Assembly (NCBI GenBank): GCA_030272585.1
Contig: BSYQ01000014.1
Location: 682,001 to 746,000, forward strand
DNA: 64,000 nucleotides
Reading direction: 5' to 3'
DNA from: Bryopsis sp. KO-2023
Lineage: Eukaryota > Chlorophyta > Ulvophyceae > Bryopsidales > Bryopsidaceae
A model generated the notes under the pieces. The model was not told where the DNA came from, made no database searches, and was given only the letters and a program-made list of their open reading frames with translations. The translations under genes were made by a program, and so were the position numbers. Of the stretch, positions 19,701-29,710 are shown piece by piece. Every line of letters starts with the position of its first letter. The first letter of the stretch is position 1.

Positions 19701-20584
19701 GGTTCACCAGCCAGTTCTGGAAGGAGCTGTTCCGGTTGCTTGGGTCCTCGTTGAAGATGTCAACAGCGTTCCATCCTCAGACTGACGGACAGTCCGAGGT
19801 TACAATCCGGACCTTGGAGAACTTTCTACGTCCCTACGTGGAAGCAAGGCCGGACGGGTGGGCGAAACTACTGAACACGGCCGAGTTCGCAGCTAACAAC
19901 GCTACGAACGCTTCGACTGGCTACTCGCCGTTCTACCTCATGTACGGCCAGCACCCTCGTGCCCTCGAAGTGTACCGTCCGGAGTCGATTGTGGAAGCGG
20001 CGGACGCAATGGTGGCGCGAATGGATGAGGAGATGAACGAAGCGAAGAAGAACTACAAACAGGCCCAGGACCGCATGGCAGAGAACGCGAACAGGAAGCG
20101 CAGACATGTCGAGTTCCAAGTCGGCCAGGAAGTCTGTCTTCGTTCATCACACATCCCACTGGCAATTACAAAGCACCTGCCCTCGAAGATTCGAAGAAAG
20201 TATGTGGGGCCATTCAAGATCGAGAAGGTGATCTCTCCGGTGGCTTATCGTTTGACGCTACCGAGTACATGGCGCCTGCATCCCACGTTCCACATCTCAA
20301 AGCTGAAGGAGTTCCGTCGTTCGTCCGAGTTCGTACGTGACGTCGAACCAGGACCAGTACTCACGGACGAGTTGACGGGACAGCTTGAGTACGAGGTGGA
20401 GAGTATACTTCGATCAAAGGGAACGGGCAAGCGAAAGAGGTACCTCGTACTATGGAAGGGGTACCCACTACATGAGGCGACGTGGGAGCCAGAGGAGAAC
20501 TTCACGAGTGCGGCTGACCTACTGGCCGACTTCATCGTCAAGGAGGCTCGTACGCGACGCACGCGTGGTCGTAACCGTACCTGA
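16754..20584 (+). CDS. pol: Element A pol: protease, RT, RNase H, integrase, chromodomain (1,276 aa)
   Basis: Own ATG, 110 bases after the gag stop and in a different frame, so gag and pol are not joined by a simple frameshift. Domains in order: acidic N-terminus; aspartic protease ([12 protein letters not shown], then [10 protein letters not shown]); RT ([36 protein letters not shown]); RNase H ([24 protein letters not shown]); integrase (HHCC ending [39 protein letters not shown]); chromodomain at the C-terminus ([21 protein letters not shown]). All catalytic residues are present. The RT motif is FLDD rather than YLDD. Confidence 0.95.
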   Translation: MDHEERQDDDNDELDFEQPECPTGTRQRRAWTPSDSEVPPMATEVATGEADTSAHLQTSSSGEQDVSDSENGMEPHDDTSTGDKGRSVQDDNFDFMGRAACDGPQGRFTGFEIKIKIGGSPLIAYVDSGSWENYVSGRVQAELDLKMDGANTKRLVMADGTERRTLGRITGAKFRSGETQFRSDFDVFPNMAYDVILGLPWLVAENPTLDFRHRTISVKRGQATLTLPLKFSVRPKPAQVLSVGAAIPTSSSLILRDMQRGECEAVMVVVNDVDDEDDANQPGPEPKATSTKKDVHDSDDVAKVLRPDQPDGIQRLLNMYRRVFASDLPKGTPPIRNGHEFEIELEPGTKPIFRPMYKLSPAELAEVKKQTEYMLDREIIRPSKSPWGAPILFAAKKDGGLRFCIDYRWLNQKTVKNRYPLPLPDELLDRFQGARVFSRLDLRSGYWQMPIRTEDQSKTAFRTRYGHYEYKVVPFGLTNAPPQFMSMINDIFRDFHDQFLVVFLDDLVVYSKTMEEHEEHLRLVLEKLREHGLFAKASKCAFAVSELDFVGHWVTANGISPHRSKTSAVRDWQPLQNVAEVRSFLGLVSYYRRFIREYARIAAPIQMLVKKDVAWQWGPPQQQAFEELKMKLTSAPVLRIPDPAKAYTVVTDASDIALGATLMQEGDDGLQPVAFLSRGLNPAEKKYSAYERELLGISYALAQWRHYLEGAPGGVTVLTDHQPATHFLQQKVLSRTQTRWLEYFQSIMPVIKYIPGRSNVVADALSRRTHISAISEAKISPGEAQAWQDALAEDPILSSIRTKLQAGGSVSDYSLSQDGLLLYTSPNPGALPKVVVPRTKRQVILHDHHDIPMAGHPGVARTADLVSRKYWWRGWRRAVDHYVRTCSTCQVMKTDNAKAKGLLNPLPVPTYKWEQVTTDLMTDLPESQGFTAVAVFVDRLTKFCKFVPCSKEVTAQGYADMFFKHVFPTFGIPSVIISDRDPRFTSQFWKELFRLLGSSLKMSTAFHPQTDGQSEVTIRTLENFLRPYVEARPDGWAKLLNTAEFAANNATNASTGYSPFYLMYGQHPRALEVYRPESIVEAADAMVARMDEEMNEAKKNYKQAQDRMAENANRKRRHVEFQVGQEVCLRSSHIPLAITKHLPSKIRRKYVGPFKIEKVISPVAYRLTLPSTWRLHPTFHISKLKEFRRSSEFVRDVEPGPVLTDELTGQLEYEVESILRSKGTGKRKRYLVLWKGYPLHEATWEPEENFTSAADLLADFIVKEARTRRTRGRNRT

Positions 20585-20902
20585 AGCAGCGATACCCGTA
20601 CGAGGAGGGTGGAGACGGATTGAGTGCAAAGTCAGCTCGTCCCAGTGAATGGCCGGTATGGGACGGAACGAGTTCACTGCCACGAGTCTGACGAGGTGTC
20701 TCCAGCTCGTACGAACTGTCATGGACGGACGACACGTCAAGACGTACCGTGAGGTGACGTATGCGAAAGTAAGGGAATAAGAGAAGGGTAACCAGGGGGG
20801 TTACCTACCAGCACTTTATTATCAACCAGTACCAGATCGGAGAGAAGAAAAGAAAGTAGGAAACAAGGGAAAAGGCGTGTTCGGACCAGAATCACAGCGA
20901 AG

Positions 20903-22047
20903 ATGGCGACCTTCCTGGAAATGGCCCAAAAGATGCAGACGGAAAAAGAGGAGTTGGAACGCAAGTTGGCGGAGGAAACTACGAGGGCGGAATCGGCGGA
21001 GGAAAAGATCGCAGAATTGGAAGCCGAGTTGGAGAAGGTTAAAGCGGACAAGACGGTCGACGAGCTTAAAACCGAGCTGGAAAAGATCAAAGGAGAAAAA
21101 GATGTGGCCGAGACGGAATTGGAAACGGTCAAGCGTCAGCTCGAGGGCGCAAAGAAGCAGGCGGAGCTGGCGAGTATGCTGCAACGCGGAGCGCTCGACA
21201 GGGAGAACCGAGAGAAGAAATTGAGACAGTCCGACGCGAAGGACGCCCAGGAGAGGATGAAACTCGTGGTACAAGCCGCAGCCGAGGTGGATAACCAGCG
21301 TGTGGCCAGCATTCGCAGGACCCTCGAAGAGGCTTGGACCAGCATCGACGTCACCCTCACCACAGGCACAGATGCCCTTTCGGTCGGACGACCCGCGCAC
21401 GAAGCTTCCGAAGTTGCGCCGACGGTTCCACCGTCCCAGCCATTACAACCTAGTGGCGACGGGACGAACGAGGGATCTCTTCTGTCACCAACGGAACTCT
21501 CTGGCTTCCTGACTACTCCGCGCATCCTTCCACCACCTGAGACCACCACCAAGCCACGTCCAGTGACGCCAGTACCTCGTCCCGACACATGCGCCAGCAG
21601 TGACGACGAGGGACCACCAGCGGAATTGGGACAGCCACTTCCAGTGACGTCTCCACTTCCAAACCGTCCCAGGACAAAGCGCAATCGCATTTTGGACCCC
21701 AGCAGGATTCCACTACGCCATGGGAAGTTCGTCGTACCAGTCCAAGTGGCTACCGAGACGGTTATCCAGGACGAAAGTGGAGGAACGTCAGTCGACACGA
21801 CTTCCACGCCACAACCAGCGAATACCCCCAAGGCGACTCCAAGTACCCCAACGGCGACCACGACAACCCGGACTCCAACCCAGGCTACGGGAGGAACAGC
21901 GGAAGGGGGAGCAATCCCAATATGTCCAGCGTGCTCGGCCACGGGGAGGCCGGTGAGGGAGCAGTACGACCGCGTGATCGGTTGTGGGAAGCACCTCACG
22001 TGCCTCTCCCACAACGCCGGCCTCCGCCTGGCCGCGCGCGCCGTGCG
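20903..22047 (+). pseudogene. Element A ORF3, 5' part: coiled coil and first half of RING-like motif, split by B
   Basis: From an ATG at 20,903 the frame encodes a Lys/Glu-rich coiled coil (about 1-120), a Pro/Thr-rich middle, and then CPAC-x16-CGKHLTC with His three residues later. Element B is inserted after base 22,047. The frame continues in phase at 32,113 to a stop at 32,401, for 478 codons in total including the stop. The apparent stop at 22,102 lies inside B's LTR and is not native. Position, order of parts and Cys/His spacing match ORF3 of B and C. No signal peptide or transmembrane segment is visible. Confidence 0.75.
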
Positions 22048-22467
22048 TGTTAGTCTTTTAGCGCTATACGAGGTAGTTTGGGATAGAGCCGAGGGTGGCT
22101 GACGCATGTGGGTTCACGAGTAAGACAGATTAGACCCAGAGTTTGGGGCATGCGTCAGCGTACTACACTTAGGGGTACTTAAGAGGCCCACTCGTTGTTT
22201 TGACACTCATAGTTACTTTGTAAGAACTCGGGATTCGTGGGATTGGTGTGTTCCCGCTTGTGTGTGTGTTTGTGTGTGTGTGTCTAAGTGTTTGCCTGAC
22301 GCAATCACTTATCCAACCAAGTGCTCTAGTAGCGTTCACAACCGCGCTAGCTAGAGAGTTGTCTAAAGCAACAAACCCCACAAGTATACTTGCGTTAGCC
22401 AGCAAGTTATCACGAATCCAATCAACACAGCCGACCACTATTGCGTCACCCACAAGCTTCACTATCA
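22048..22467 (+). repeat. Element B 5' LTR
   Basis: 420 bp, the same length and by eye the same sequence as 31,688-32,107. Contains a GT-rich run (TGTGTGTGTTTGTG) near 22,260. Confidence 0.95.
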
Positions 22468-22469
22468 AT

Positions 22470-22481
22470 TGGTTTCGGAGC
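22470..22481 (+). promoter_or_regulatory. Primer-binding site of element B
   Basis: TGGTTTCGGAGC begins two bases after the 5' LTR, the same 12-mer as in A and C. Confidence 0.75.
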
Positions 22482-22612
22482 GAGGCAAGAACTTTAAGTT
22501 CTTGAGATCGAAACTTGTGAACGTGGCGCAGCAAACGTTTTTGTTTGTTTGTTTGGTAGAGAGAAACTCCAACCGTGGTTGTTGAGTACTCCCAAATAGT
22601 GGCTGAGAGACC

Positions 22613-25267
22613 ATGGCTGACCGTGAACACGCATTGGCAGTGCGCGAGCCTCAAGTTGAAGAGCCAGGGATTGAACCTGAGTTCGATGAGGAATTGCCTG
22701 ACGCACCCAATGTTGTGTACCAACAAATAAACGTCCAGAACATCCACAATGTCCAGCAAGCAGCTGTCGACATAGACATGGGAGCTGATGCGGAAGCCTT
22801 AAGAGAGGATGTGGATGCGGTCCATGACCGTGTGGACGATTTAGCCCACGGGCTAAGGGGTCACCTGCAGCAAGTTGACCAGACACTGGGGCAGAGGCTA
22901 GCCCATGCTGAGGCCTCTGTGTCGAACCAACTGGCTGGCGCATCAGAGGTGATCGGGCAGGCGCTGGAAACACAGCACCAGCATGCGCAACAGGTTGAGG
23001 CCACACAGCATGCGGTGGTGTCGCAACAGCAGAAGCTGGATTCAGTAGCGGCTCAGCATAGTCGATACGAGCAGAGGCTATTACGCCAAGATATCGACCA
23101 TAGAAAAGAAAGAGCCGAGATCAAAGCTTCTGTGGACGCAATAACGAGGAGAATGGATGCCGCAGACATTCTAGCGGACTCTCGTTTTGCTGACCTAAAA
23201 GAAGCAACTGAAGCATCAGCACTTCAGTTAAAACAACTCTCCGAGTTATCCCTTGTTCAAGGGCGGAGAATTGAAGGCTTATTAGGAACTGTTGCGGATT
23301 CCAACGAAAAAGTCGAACGGACTCTAGAATTGTTTCGGGAGTCCTTGCATAAGCAAGGTGCTGAGGTGAAGCGTTTGCAGAGCTCAAGAGTAGCAATTCA
23401 AAAAGATTTGATTGCCTTGGAGAAAAAGGCATCCAAAACCTGGGATCAGCAGCAAGATGCAGCTGATGTGGTTGCCTTAAGATTATCTGGCCTGGAACGA
23501 AGCATGGAGGATGTGAGTGGCGGAAGTCAGAGTGCCCAAAGTGGAAGTGATGCTCGTGCAGTATCACCAGAGCGTGAAGAATCAACTTCCCCTGAGCCTG
23601 AGGACTCAGCCTTTGGGATGCCACTGCCGAAGAAATCAGTAAAGCAGTTGGCTGCATCATGGCCGCCACTGGACCAGAGCTTCGCGGTAGGAATGGTTGG
23701 GGCAGGAACCTCAACAATACCGGCTCCTCCAGCAGTACAGGTCGAGGAGGGTGAAATTGTTGCTGCAGAAGCACCACCATGCACTGCAGTGGACAGCGCA
23801 CCAGACGTTGATTTCACATTCCCTCAGTTGATACCTCCAAGTACAAGAGCTCAGCCTGGAGTACGCATCTCAGAACCCGACTCTGCCGATGGATCACGTA
23901 GACCCACACGAACTAACCCAAGAGTTCTCTCCTCAGCAGAAGTGTTATATCAAATTGACCTTGAGCGTGCTAAGGCACAGGTCAGAGAGGAGAAAGGAAA
24001 AGAACCCATGCAGATCCCCACACGTACTGGAAGATTGGGACTTGGGTTAAGTGCATTGGGAGCAAGGGTAGAAAATAATCCCTTTGCTGCACTTGGTTCA
24101 TATGAGTCTACTGGTGGACCCAGTCGAGTTCCTCGCATGCGAGGTAACTTTGGAGACCCTGGTGATGACGACCCAGATGATGATGGCGGTGATGATTACC
24201 GCGACAGACGAAACCGCCCACCTTCCCGCATTCCAGGTGCGCCTGATGGCGGAGGAGGTGGTGGCGGCGGTGGAGATGGTGGAGGCGGTGGACCTCCCGG
24301 TGGACCTCCTGGTGGAGGTGGAGGTGGAGGTGGCGCTGGACCAGCAGGCCCAGGACCTCCTAGGCAAGGACAGTGGTTGCCTAGCACCGTCAAGTTGCAA
24401 ATGCCTCGCGCATTTAACGGAAGTGGAGAACCAAAAGCCCGTAAATGGCAAGTGCTCATGACGCGGTACTTGAGAACCTGCGGAGTGCATGAAGCACAGT
24501 GGCAATCGATTATGGCCACTAACCTTTATGGAGCTGCCTCGGATTGGTTAACGATGCAAGAGTTGAAAATTCACCGAGGTGAAAGACCACCCTTCCGTGA
24601 CTGGATGGACTTCATGGATGGCTTAGCTACAGCTTTCGAATTCTCTAGTGATCGAGATGAAGCGTGGCGTGACCTCCATAAACTCAAGCAGACTGGAACC
24701 GTGAAACAGTTCGTCAAAGAGTTTCAGCGGTTAGTCTTGAGGATTCCAGACCTCGAAGAGGATCACCAGTATTTGCTCTTCGTGGATGGACTTAAGAGTG
24801 AAGTTCAGAAGTTAGTCGCAGCAACGGTACCTCGAGATGTCGAGGCCGCCATCATATCCGCCGAACGATTGGAAGCCCTTGGAGTTGGAACACAAGGCCA
24901 AGGAGGGCAAACCAATCAGAAAAAGAAAGGAGTCTGGCGTGGTGGAAGAAAGAAGAAAGGCCAGAATCAGGGTCAGCAGCAGCAGAACCCTACACCACCA
25001 GCCCAAGCACCACCACAAGCTGCCGCAGGAGTGCAACAGCAGCAGCAACAGCAACAAGGACGAGGAGGAGGACGTGGTGGTGGTGGTGGACGTGGACGCG
25101 GTGGTGGTAACCGTGGAAGAGGACAAGCCAATCAGGGAAGACAGAACCCCCAGGGGGGAGGGGGATATAATTGTTATCTTTGTGGAAAGAAGGGTCACCC
25201 TGTGAGGCAATGTCCTAGATTGGAGGAGGTGAAAAACCTCCCCGATGTAAAAAAAATGTTAAACTGA
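22613..25267 (+). CDS. gag: Element B gag: coiled coil, Gly-rich linker, capsid, RGG/polyQ, CCHC (884 aa)
   Basis: Long gag starting at an ATG in a good context (GACCATGG). N-terminal 300 residues are a predicted coiled coil (HGLRGHLQQVDQTLGQRLAH and onward). A Ser/Glu/Pro-rich part and an extreme Gly/Pro linker follow. The capsid region begins LKLQMPRAFNGSGEPKARKW and includes KLKQTGTVKQFVKEFQRLVL. C-terminal features are Gln runs, an RGGG block and a CYLCGKKGHPVRQC knuckle. It is related to the gag of A. The bases around the stop (AAACTGACCG) are the same in A. Confidence 0.93.
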   Translation: MADREHALAVREPQVEEPGIEPEFDEELPDAPNVVYQQINVQNIHNVQQAAVDIDMGADAEALREDVDAVHDRVDDLAHGLRGHLQQVDQTLGQRLAHAEASVSNQLAGASEVIGQALETQHQHAQQVEATQHAVVSQQQKLDSVAAQHSRYEQRLLRQDIDHRKERAEIKASVDAITRRMDAADILADSRFADLKEATEASALQLKQLSELSLVQGRRIEGLLGTVADSNEKVERTLELFRESLHKQGAEVKRLQSSRVAIQKDLIALEKKASKTWDQQQDAADVVALRLSGLERSMEDVSGGSQSAQSGSDARAVSPEREESTSPEPEDSAFGMPLPKKSVKQLAASWPPLDQSFAVGMVGAGTSTIPAPPAVQVEEGEIVAAEAPPCTAVDSAPDVDFTFPQLIPPSTRAQPGVRISEPDSADGSRRPTRTNPRVLSSAEVLYQIDLERAKAQVREEKGKEPMQIPTRTGRLGLGLSALGARVENNPFAALGSYESTGGPSRVPRMRGNFGDPGDDDPDDDGGDDYRDRRNRPPSRIPGAPDGGGGGGGGGDGGGGGPPGGPPGGGGGGGGAGPAGPGPPRQGQWLPSTVKLQMPRAFNGSGEPKARKWQVLMTRYLRTCGVHEAQWQSIMATNLYGAASDWLTMQELKIHRGERPPFRDWMDFMDGLATAFEFSSDRDEAWRDLHKLKQTGTVKQFVKEFQRLVLRIPDLEEDHQYLLFVDGLKSEVQKLVAATVPRDVEAAIISAERLEALGVGTQGQGGQTNQKKKGVWRGGRKKKGQNQGQQQQNPTPPAQAPPQAAAGVQQQQQQQQGRGGGRGGGGGRGRGGGNRGRGQANQGRQNPQGGGGYNCYLCGKKGHPVRQCPRLEEVKNLPDVKKMLN

Positions 25268-25521
25268 CCGCCAGGCAGGAAACTGCTTCGTCTGAGCCTG
25301 GCCGACGCAAACGTCGTAAGCGAAACAGAGTTCGTAGGCGGCGTAGGAAGCATAGATCAAAAGTAGGTGCCTCGAAAAAGGTTTGTACTCACAGCGGAAA
25401 ACCTGAGGAGCGGACTAGTACACCGCGTGAAGAGAGAACAGAGACACTCTCCACATCTACCCAATCGGCACATGACAACTGCGATTGGAAAAATGAACAG
25501 AAGGAAAGCACACCGGATGAG

Positions 25522-28500
25522 ATGGACGCGCCTCATGCGTCATCTGCATCTCTTCCCTCTGTTAGTGAATCTGTGGGCTCATTGGAGTCGCAGAGTAGTC
25601 TACAGGAGTCCCTGCCTGCAGACGTAGACGATAGTGGGTCAGAAACAACCCAGCGGTCTACCACAGAGCGAGTTAATGTGTCAGAAGTTCGATCAACTTC
25701 GTCAACCAAGGGTGACACATGCCCTCTGTTAAAAATTCAAGAAGTGCCTGTGAGAGGGTACGAAGTAAAAGCACGGATCAAGACCACGGACCTTTATGCA
25801 TTCATTGATTGTGGAAGTACAGCAAACTATATCAATGATAAGGTAGCGCGTGATCTCGGGTTGTCGATTACACCAAGCTCCAAGAGAGCAATGTTGGCAA
25901 ACGGAGATATTAAAGAACTGGCTGGCAGCTGTAACAACCTCCGAGTAAAGATAGGAGGGCTGAAGTGCAAAATGAAAGCGGATCTGTTCCCAGACCTTGG
26001 TTATGACCTAATATTGGGCATGCCTTGGTTGCAGAAAGAAAACCCCCGCATAGACTTTCAGCAGAATGAGATTTCAGTTTGCAAAAACAGCCAAGTGTTT
26101 CATCTCCCGTTGCGTCATCCAACCCAAGAGAGTATTGAACCTGAACGAAAAGTACAGTCGATACTGCAAGAAGTGCCAGTGACTGAGTGTTCAGCTAAAC
26201 GAATGATGCGTCATCTCAAAACAGAGACAGCATTCATGGTTGTAGTGCAAGAGTCTGAAGAGAAAGCTTTAGGCCAACATGAATTGCCTGACGCAATAGA
26301 GCGAACACAGCCATTCAACACTGAGGATGAGATTGGCAAACTTATTCGTTCAGACACCCCTGCCGAAATTAAAAAGGTGGTAGAAACACACCGTGGTGTG
26401 TTCCCTCGTGATTTACCCCCAGGGATCCCTCCGAAGAGAAAAGGTCATGAGTTTAAGATAGACCTGGAGGATCCAACACCTATCCATCGTCCAATATACA
26501 AGCTTTCACCAGCAGAGCTGGATGAAGTGAAAGCACAAGTGGACTACCTTCTGGAACAGAAGAAAATCAAACCATCCGAGTCCCCTTGGGGCGCGCCAAT
26601 CCTGTTTGTACCGAAAAAGGATGGAGGCTTAAGGATGTGTGTGGATTACAGGTGGATCAATAAGGTGACGGTGAAAAACCGATATCCTTTACCCCTGCCA
26701 GAAGAATTGATGGATAGAGTGTTCAAAGCCAAAGTGTTCTCGAAGTTAGATCTGCGATCAGGCTATTGGCAATTTCCAGTAAGGCCATCTGATACAGATA
26801 AAACAGCGTTCCGCACGAGATACGGTCACTTTGAGTTTTTGGTAGCGCCTTTTGGGCTAACCAATTGCCCAGCGCAATTCCAAACTCTAGTGCAAGACCT
26901 ACTCGCAGAGTTTTTAGATGATTTTGTTGTTGTCTTTATTGATGACATACTCATCTTCTCTGAAAACATGGAACAGCATGCCGAACACTTAGAGAAAGTC
27001 CTGTCGCGACTAGCAGAATATCAGCTTTTTGCTAAGGCAAGTAAAAGTGAGCTGGCTGTCGCAACAGTAGACTATCTTGGCTACCGCATTAGCGGAAGTG
27101 GGTTAAAACCACAGGAACAAAAAGTGAAGGCAGTGAAGGAGTGGAAGGAACTACAGAGTGTTAGCGATGTACGTAGTTTCCTTGGAATGGTTTCATACTA
27201 CAGGAAATTCATTCCCCAGTTTGCACATGTTGCTGGACCACTCCATGACTTAGTGAAAAAAAACCATCCCTGGAGATGGGGACAGGTTGAGCGTGGCGCA
27301 TTCAATGAACTGAAAAAGCGTTTGAGTCAAGCTCCCGTCCTTATTTTTCCAGATGCGTCACTGCCTTACACTGTGATCACTGATGCGTCGAATGAGGCCA
27401 TCGGTGCCGTGTTAACACAGGATCACGGAGAGGGGCTACAGCCAATAGCTTACCTCTCACGTAGATTCAAGCCTGCCGAGCTTAACTATGCACCATACGA
27501 CAAAGAGTTGTGTGCAATATGTTATGCGATGGTGCAGTGGAGACATTATCTAGAAGGTTGTGCGGGTGGAGTAACAGTGTTCACTGACCACCAACCTCTG
27601 ACGCATATTCTGTCGCAGAGGAACCTTTCTAGAACCCAAGCAAGATGGCTTGAGGCGGGGTACCTGACTTCGATCAACCCCAAGATCTCCTATATCAAAG
27701 GCAAGGCTAATGTGTTAGCAGATGCTCTCTCCCGCAGTGTTCCTAAGCCCGTGGAAACTGCGATGAACATTTCCACTTGGCAAGTGCATCAAGCAAGCCA
27801 AGACGAGTGGAAACAAGCCCTCCAAGCTGATAACTCCTTGGTGAAGATATTGCGGAAGCTTGAGAGTGGCGAGGAAGTTGAGGGATATTTCCTCAGAGAG
27901 GGAATACTCTGGACGGTCCCAAAGAGAGGATTAGTCGAGAAAGTGGTGGTTCCTAAAGGCCAGCGCAATAAGATCATGAAGGAGTGCCATGAGACACCTT
28001 CAGCAGGCCATACAGGACCAGCGCGAACAGGAGAAATCCTAGCGCGGCGATATTGGTGGAAGGGGTGGATGAATGAGTTGAAGGCATTTGTGCGCGAATG
28101 CCCTGTGTGCCAACAAATAAAGGCTGACACACAGAAGCCTATGGGCTTACTTCAACCCCTGCCAATACCTGAGCGGAAGTGGGAGCAGATTACCACTGAC
28201 TTGGTGACAGATCTACCAGCATCCAATGGGTTTAGTGCTGTAGCTGTCTTTGTCGATAGACTTACCAAGTTTGTGCATTTCGCCCCATGTACTAAAGAGA
28301 TTACCGCTGCAGGATACGCCCAACTTTTTATCGAACATGTTTACCGCAACCATGGCCTACCTAAAGTGATTGTGTCTGATAGAGACCCTCGCTTTACCAG
28401 CAAGTTCTGGCAGACGCTTTTTAAAGCTCTGGGTACAGAGATTCGTATGAGTACAGCTTACCACCCTCAGACGGATGGGCAGAGTGAGGTTACCATACGT

Positions 28501-29262
28501 ACTCTGGAAAATTTTCTAAGGCCATATGCTGAGAGGTATCCCCATAAGTGGGTTGAGTATTTACCTACAGCAGAGTTTGCAGCAAACAATGCAGTGAATG
28601 CGAGTACAGGGTTCGCACCTGCATACTTGATGTATGGGTACCATCCAGAAACACCAAACATTGGTGGGACGGCAACGCAATTTCAAGTGGAAGCAGTTAA
28701 GACTATGGTAGCACGGATGGCACAGGACTTAGATACCGCAAAAGCATATTACTCTAGAGCACAACACAGAATGTGTGTGAGTGCAAACAAGAAGAGGAAA
28801 GATATTGCTTTTGAAAAAGGGGATAAAGTCCTGATAAAAAGCCGTTTTATTCCGTTGGCTGCTTTGAACAAAGTGAGTCCCAAACTGCGCCGTCGATTTG
28901 TGGGTCCCTTTGAAATTGTGGAGAAAATATCAAAGGTGGCTTACAGAGTTCAACTTCCGGAAACATGGCTCATTCACCCAGTGTTTCATGTTTCTAAGTT
29001 CAAGCGTTATCACGCCTCGAGTGATAACAGCAGGCAGATACAACCTCCAGAAGGAGAGTTGATTGGTAGCGAAGTAGAGTATGAGGTCGAAAATATCCTA
29101 AGGGCTAGAGGTAAACGCAATCGTGAATACCTAGTGCTGTGGAAAGGATACGATCTACTTGACGCTACTTGGGAACCTGAAGCTAATCTGGTTAACGCAC
29201 CAGATATACTTCGCGCATTTAAAGAGAAAGAAAGAAAAGAGTTGCAGAAAGGAAGAGAATAG
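25522..29262 (+). CDS. pol: Element B pol: protease with DCG, RT, RNase H, integrase, chromodomain (1,246 aa)
   Basis: Starts at its own ATG 254 bases after the gag stop and in another frame. The N-terminus is Ser/Glu-rich. The protease motif reads FIDCGSTANYI, giving Asp-Cys-Gly where aspartic proteases nearly always have DSG or DTG; the downstream YDLILGMPWL is normal. RT motifs are LFVPKKDGGLRMCVDYRWIN, PFGLTNCPAQF and FIDD. RNase H (VITDASNEAIGAVL, TDHQPLTH), integrase (HHCC ending [39 protein letters not shown]) and a chromodomain ([20 protein letters not shown]) complete it. Apart from the DCG triad it appears fully intact. Confidence 0.95.
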   Translation: MDAPHASSASLPSVSESVGSLESQSSLQESLPADVDDSGSETTQRSTTERVNVSEVRSTSSTKGDTCPLLKIQEVPVRGYEVKARIKTTDLYAFIDCGSTANYINDKVARDLGLSITPSSKRAMLANGDIKELAGSCNNLRVKIGGLKCKMKADLFPDLGYDLILGMPWLQKENPRIDFQQNEISVCKNSQVFHLPLRHPTQESIEPERKVQSILQEVPVTECSAKRMMRHLKTETAFMVVVQESEEKALGQHELPDAIERTQPFNTEDEIGKLIRSDTPAEIKKVVETHRGVFPRDLPPGIPPKRKGHEFKIDLEDPTPIHRPIYKLSPAELDEVKAQVDYLLEQKKIKPSESPWGAPILFVPKKDGGLRMCVDYRWINKVTVKNRYPLPLPEELMDRVFKAKVFSKLDLRSGYWQFPVRPSDTDKTAFRTRYGHFEFLVAPFGLTNCPAQFQTLVQDLLAEFLDDFVVVFIDDILIFSENMEQHAEHLEKVLSRLAEYQLFAKASKSELAVATVDYLGYRISGSGLKPQEQKVKAVKEWKELQSVSDVRSFLGMVSYYRKFIPQFAHVAGPLHDLVKKNHPWRWGQVERGAFNELKKRLSQAPVLIFPDASLPYTVITDASNEAIGAVLTQDHGEGLQPIAYLSRRFKPAELNYAPYDKELCAICYAMVQWRHYLEGCAGGVTVFTDHQPLTHILSQRNLSRTQARWLEAGYLTSINPKISYIKGKANVLADALSRSVPKPVETAMNISTWQVHQASQDEWKQALQADNSLVKILRKLESGEEVEGYFLREGILWTVPKRGLVEKVVVPKGQRNKIMKECHETPSAGHTGPARTGEILARRYWWKGWMNELKAFVRECPVCQQIKADTQKPMGLLQPLPIPERKWEQITTDLVTDLPASNGFSAVAVFVDRLTKFVHFAPCTKEITAAGYAQLFIEHVYRNHGLPKVIVSDRDPRFTSKFWQTLFKALGTEIRMSTAYHPQTDGQSEVTIRTLENFLRPYAERYPHKWVEYLPTAEFAANNAVNASTGFAPAYLMYGYHPETPNIGGTATQFQVEAVKTMVARMAQDLDTAKAYYSRAQHRMCVSANKKRKDIAFEKGDKVLIKSRFIPLAALNKVSPKLRRRFVGPFEIVEKISKVAYRVQLPETWLIHPVFHVSKFKRYHASSDNSRQIQPPEGELIGSEVEYEVENILRARGKRNREYLVLWKGYDLLDATWEPEANLVNAPDILRAFKEKERKELQKGRE

Positions 29263-29710
29263 GGAAGCAGAGTGTTTGATGGCTAAGGTGGAACTCCTTA
29301 TTGCAAGGGGACGCGAAAAAGGATACCTTAGAAAAACTCTGTCGACTTCCAAACCAACTCTTTAACTTTAATGCGTTAGGTGCCTAAGTTATTTGGCTGG
29401 CGCAGTAAGTGTAGCTTCAGTAGTACTTTAGAAACCGGGCAAACGATGTCACATTCGAGATAGTGTGGTTGTTCCGAGAAAACCCCTATCAAGTGACGTG
29501 TTGAGGTGGTCTTGACGAGACTCCAACCGAGCGAAACGTTGGTGTCTCACCCCAATAACTCAACGAGGAAAGTGTACGAGTCACCCAGCCTTATAAGCGC
29601 AGCCCTCGAACCATTTTGCCCTAGTGTTTGTGTAAACGGAGCGAGCTCCTGAGTGAAAAGAGTCTAAAGACGCACAAACCGTTGTTATTTCTTTCTTTCC
29701 GACAAACATA

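Noticed and set aside
21136..22107. 323-codon minus-strand frame antisense to ORF3 of element A
   Set aside because: Composition shadow of the opposite strand; no recognisable domain, and it runs across the border into element B's LTR.
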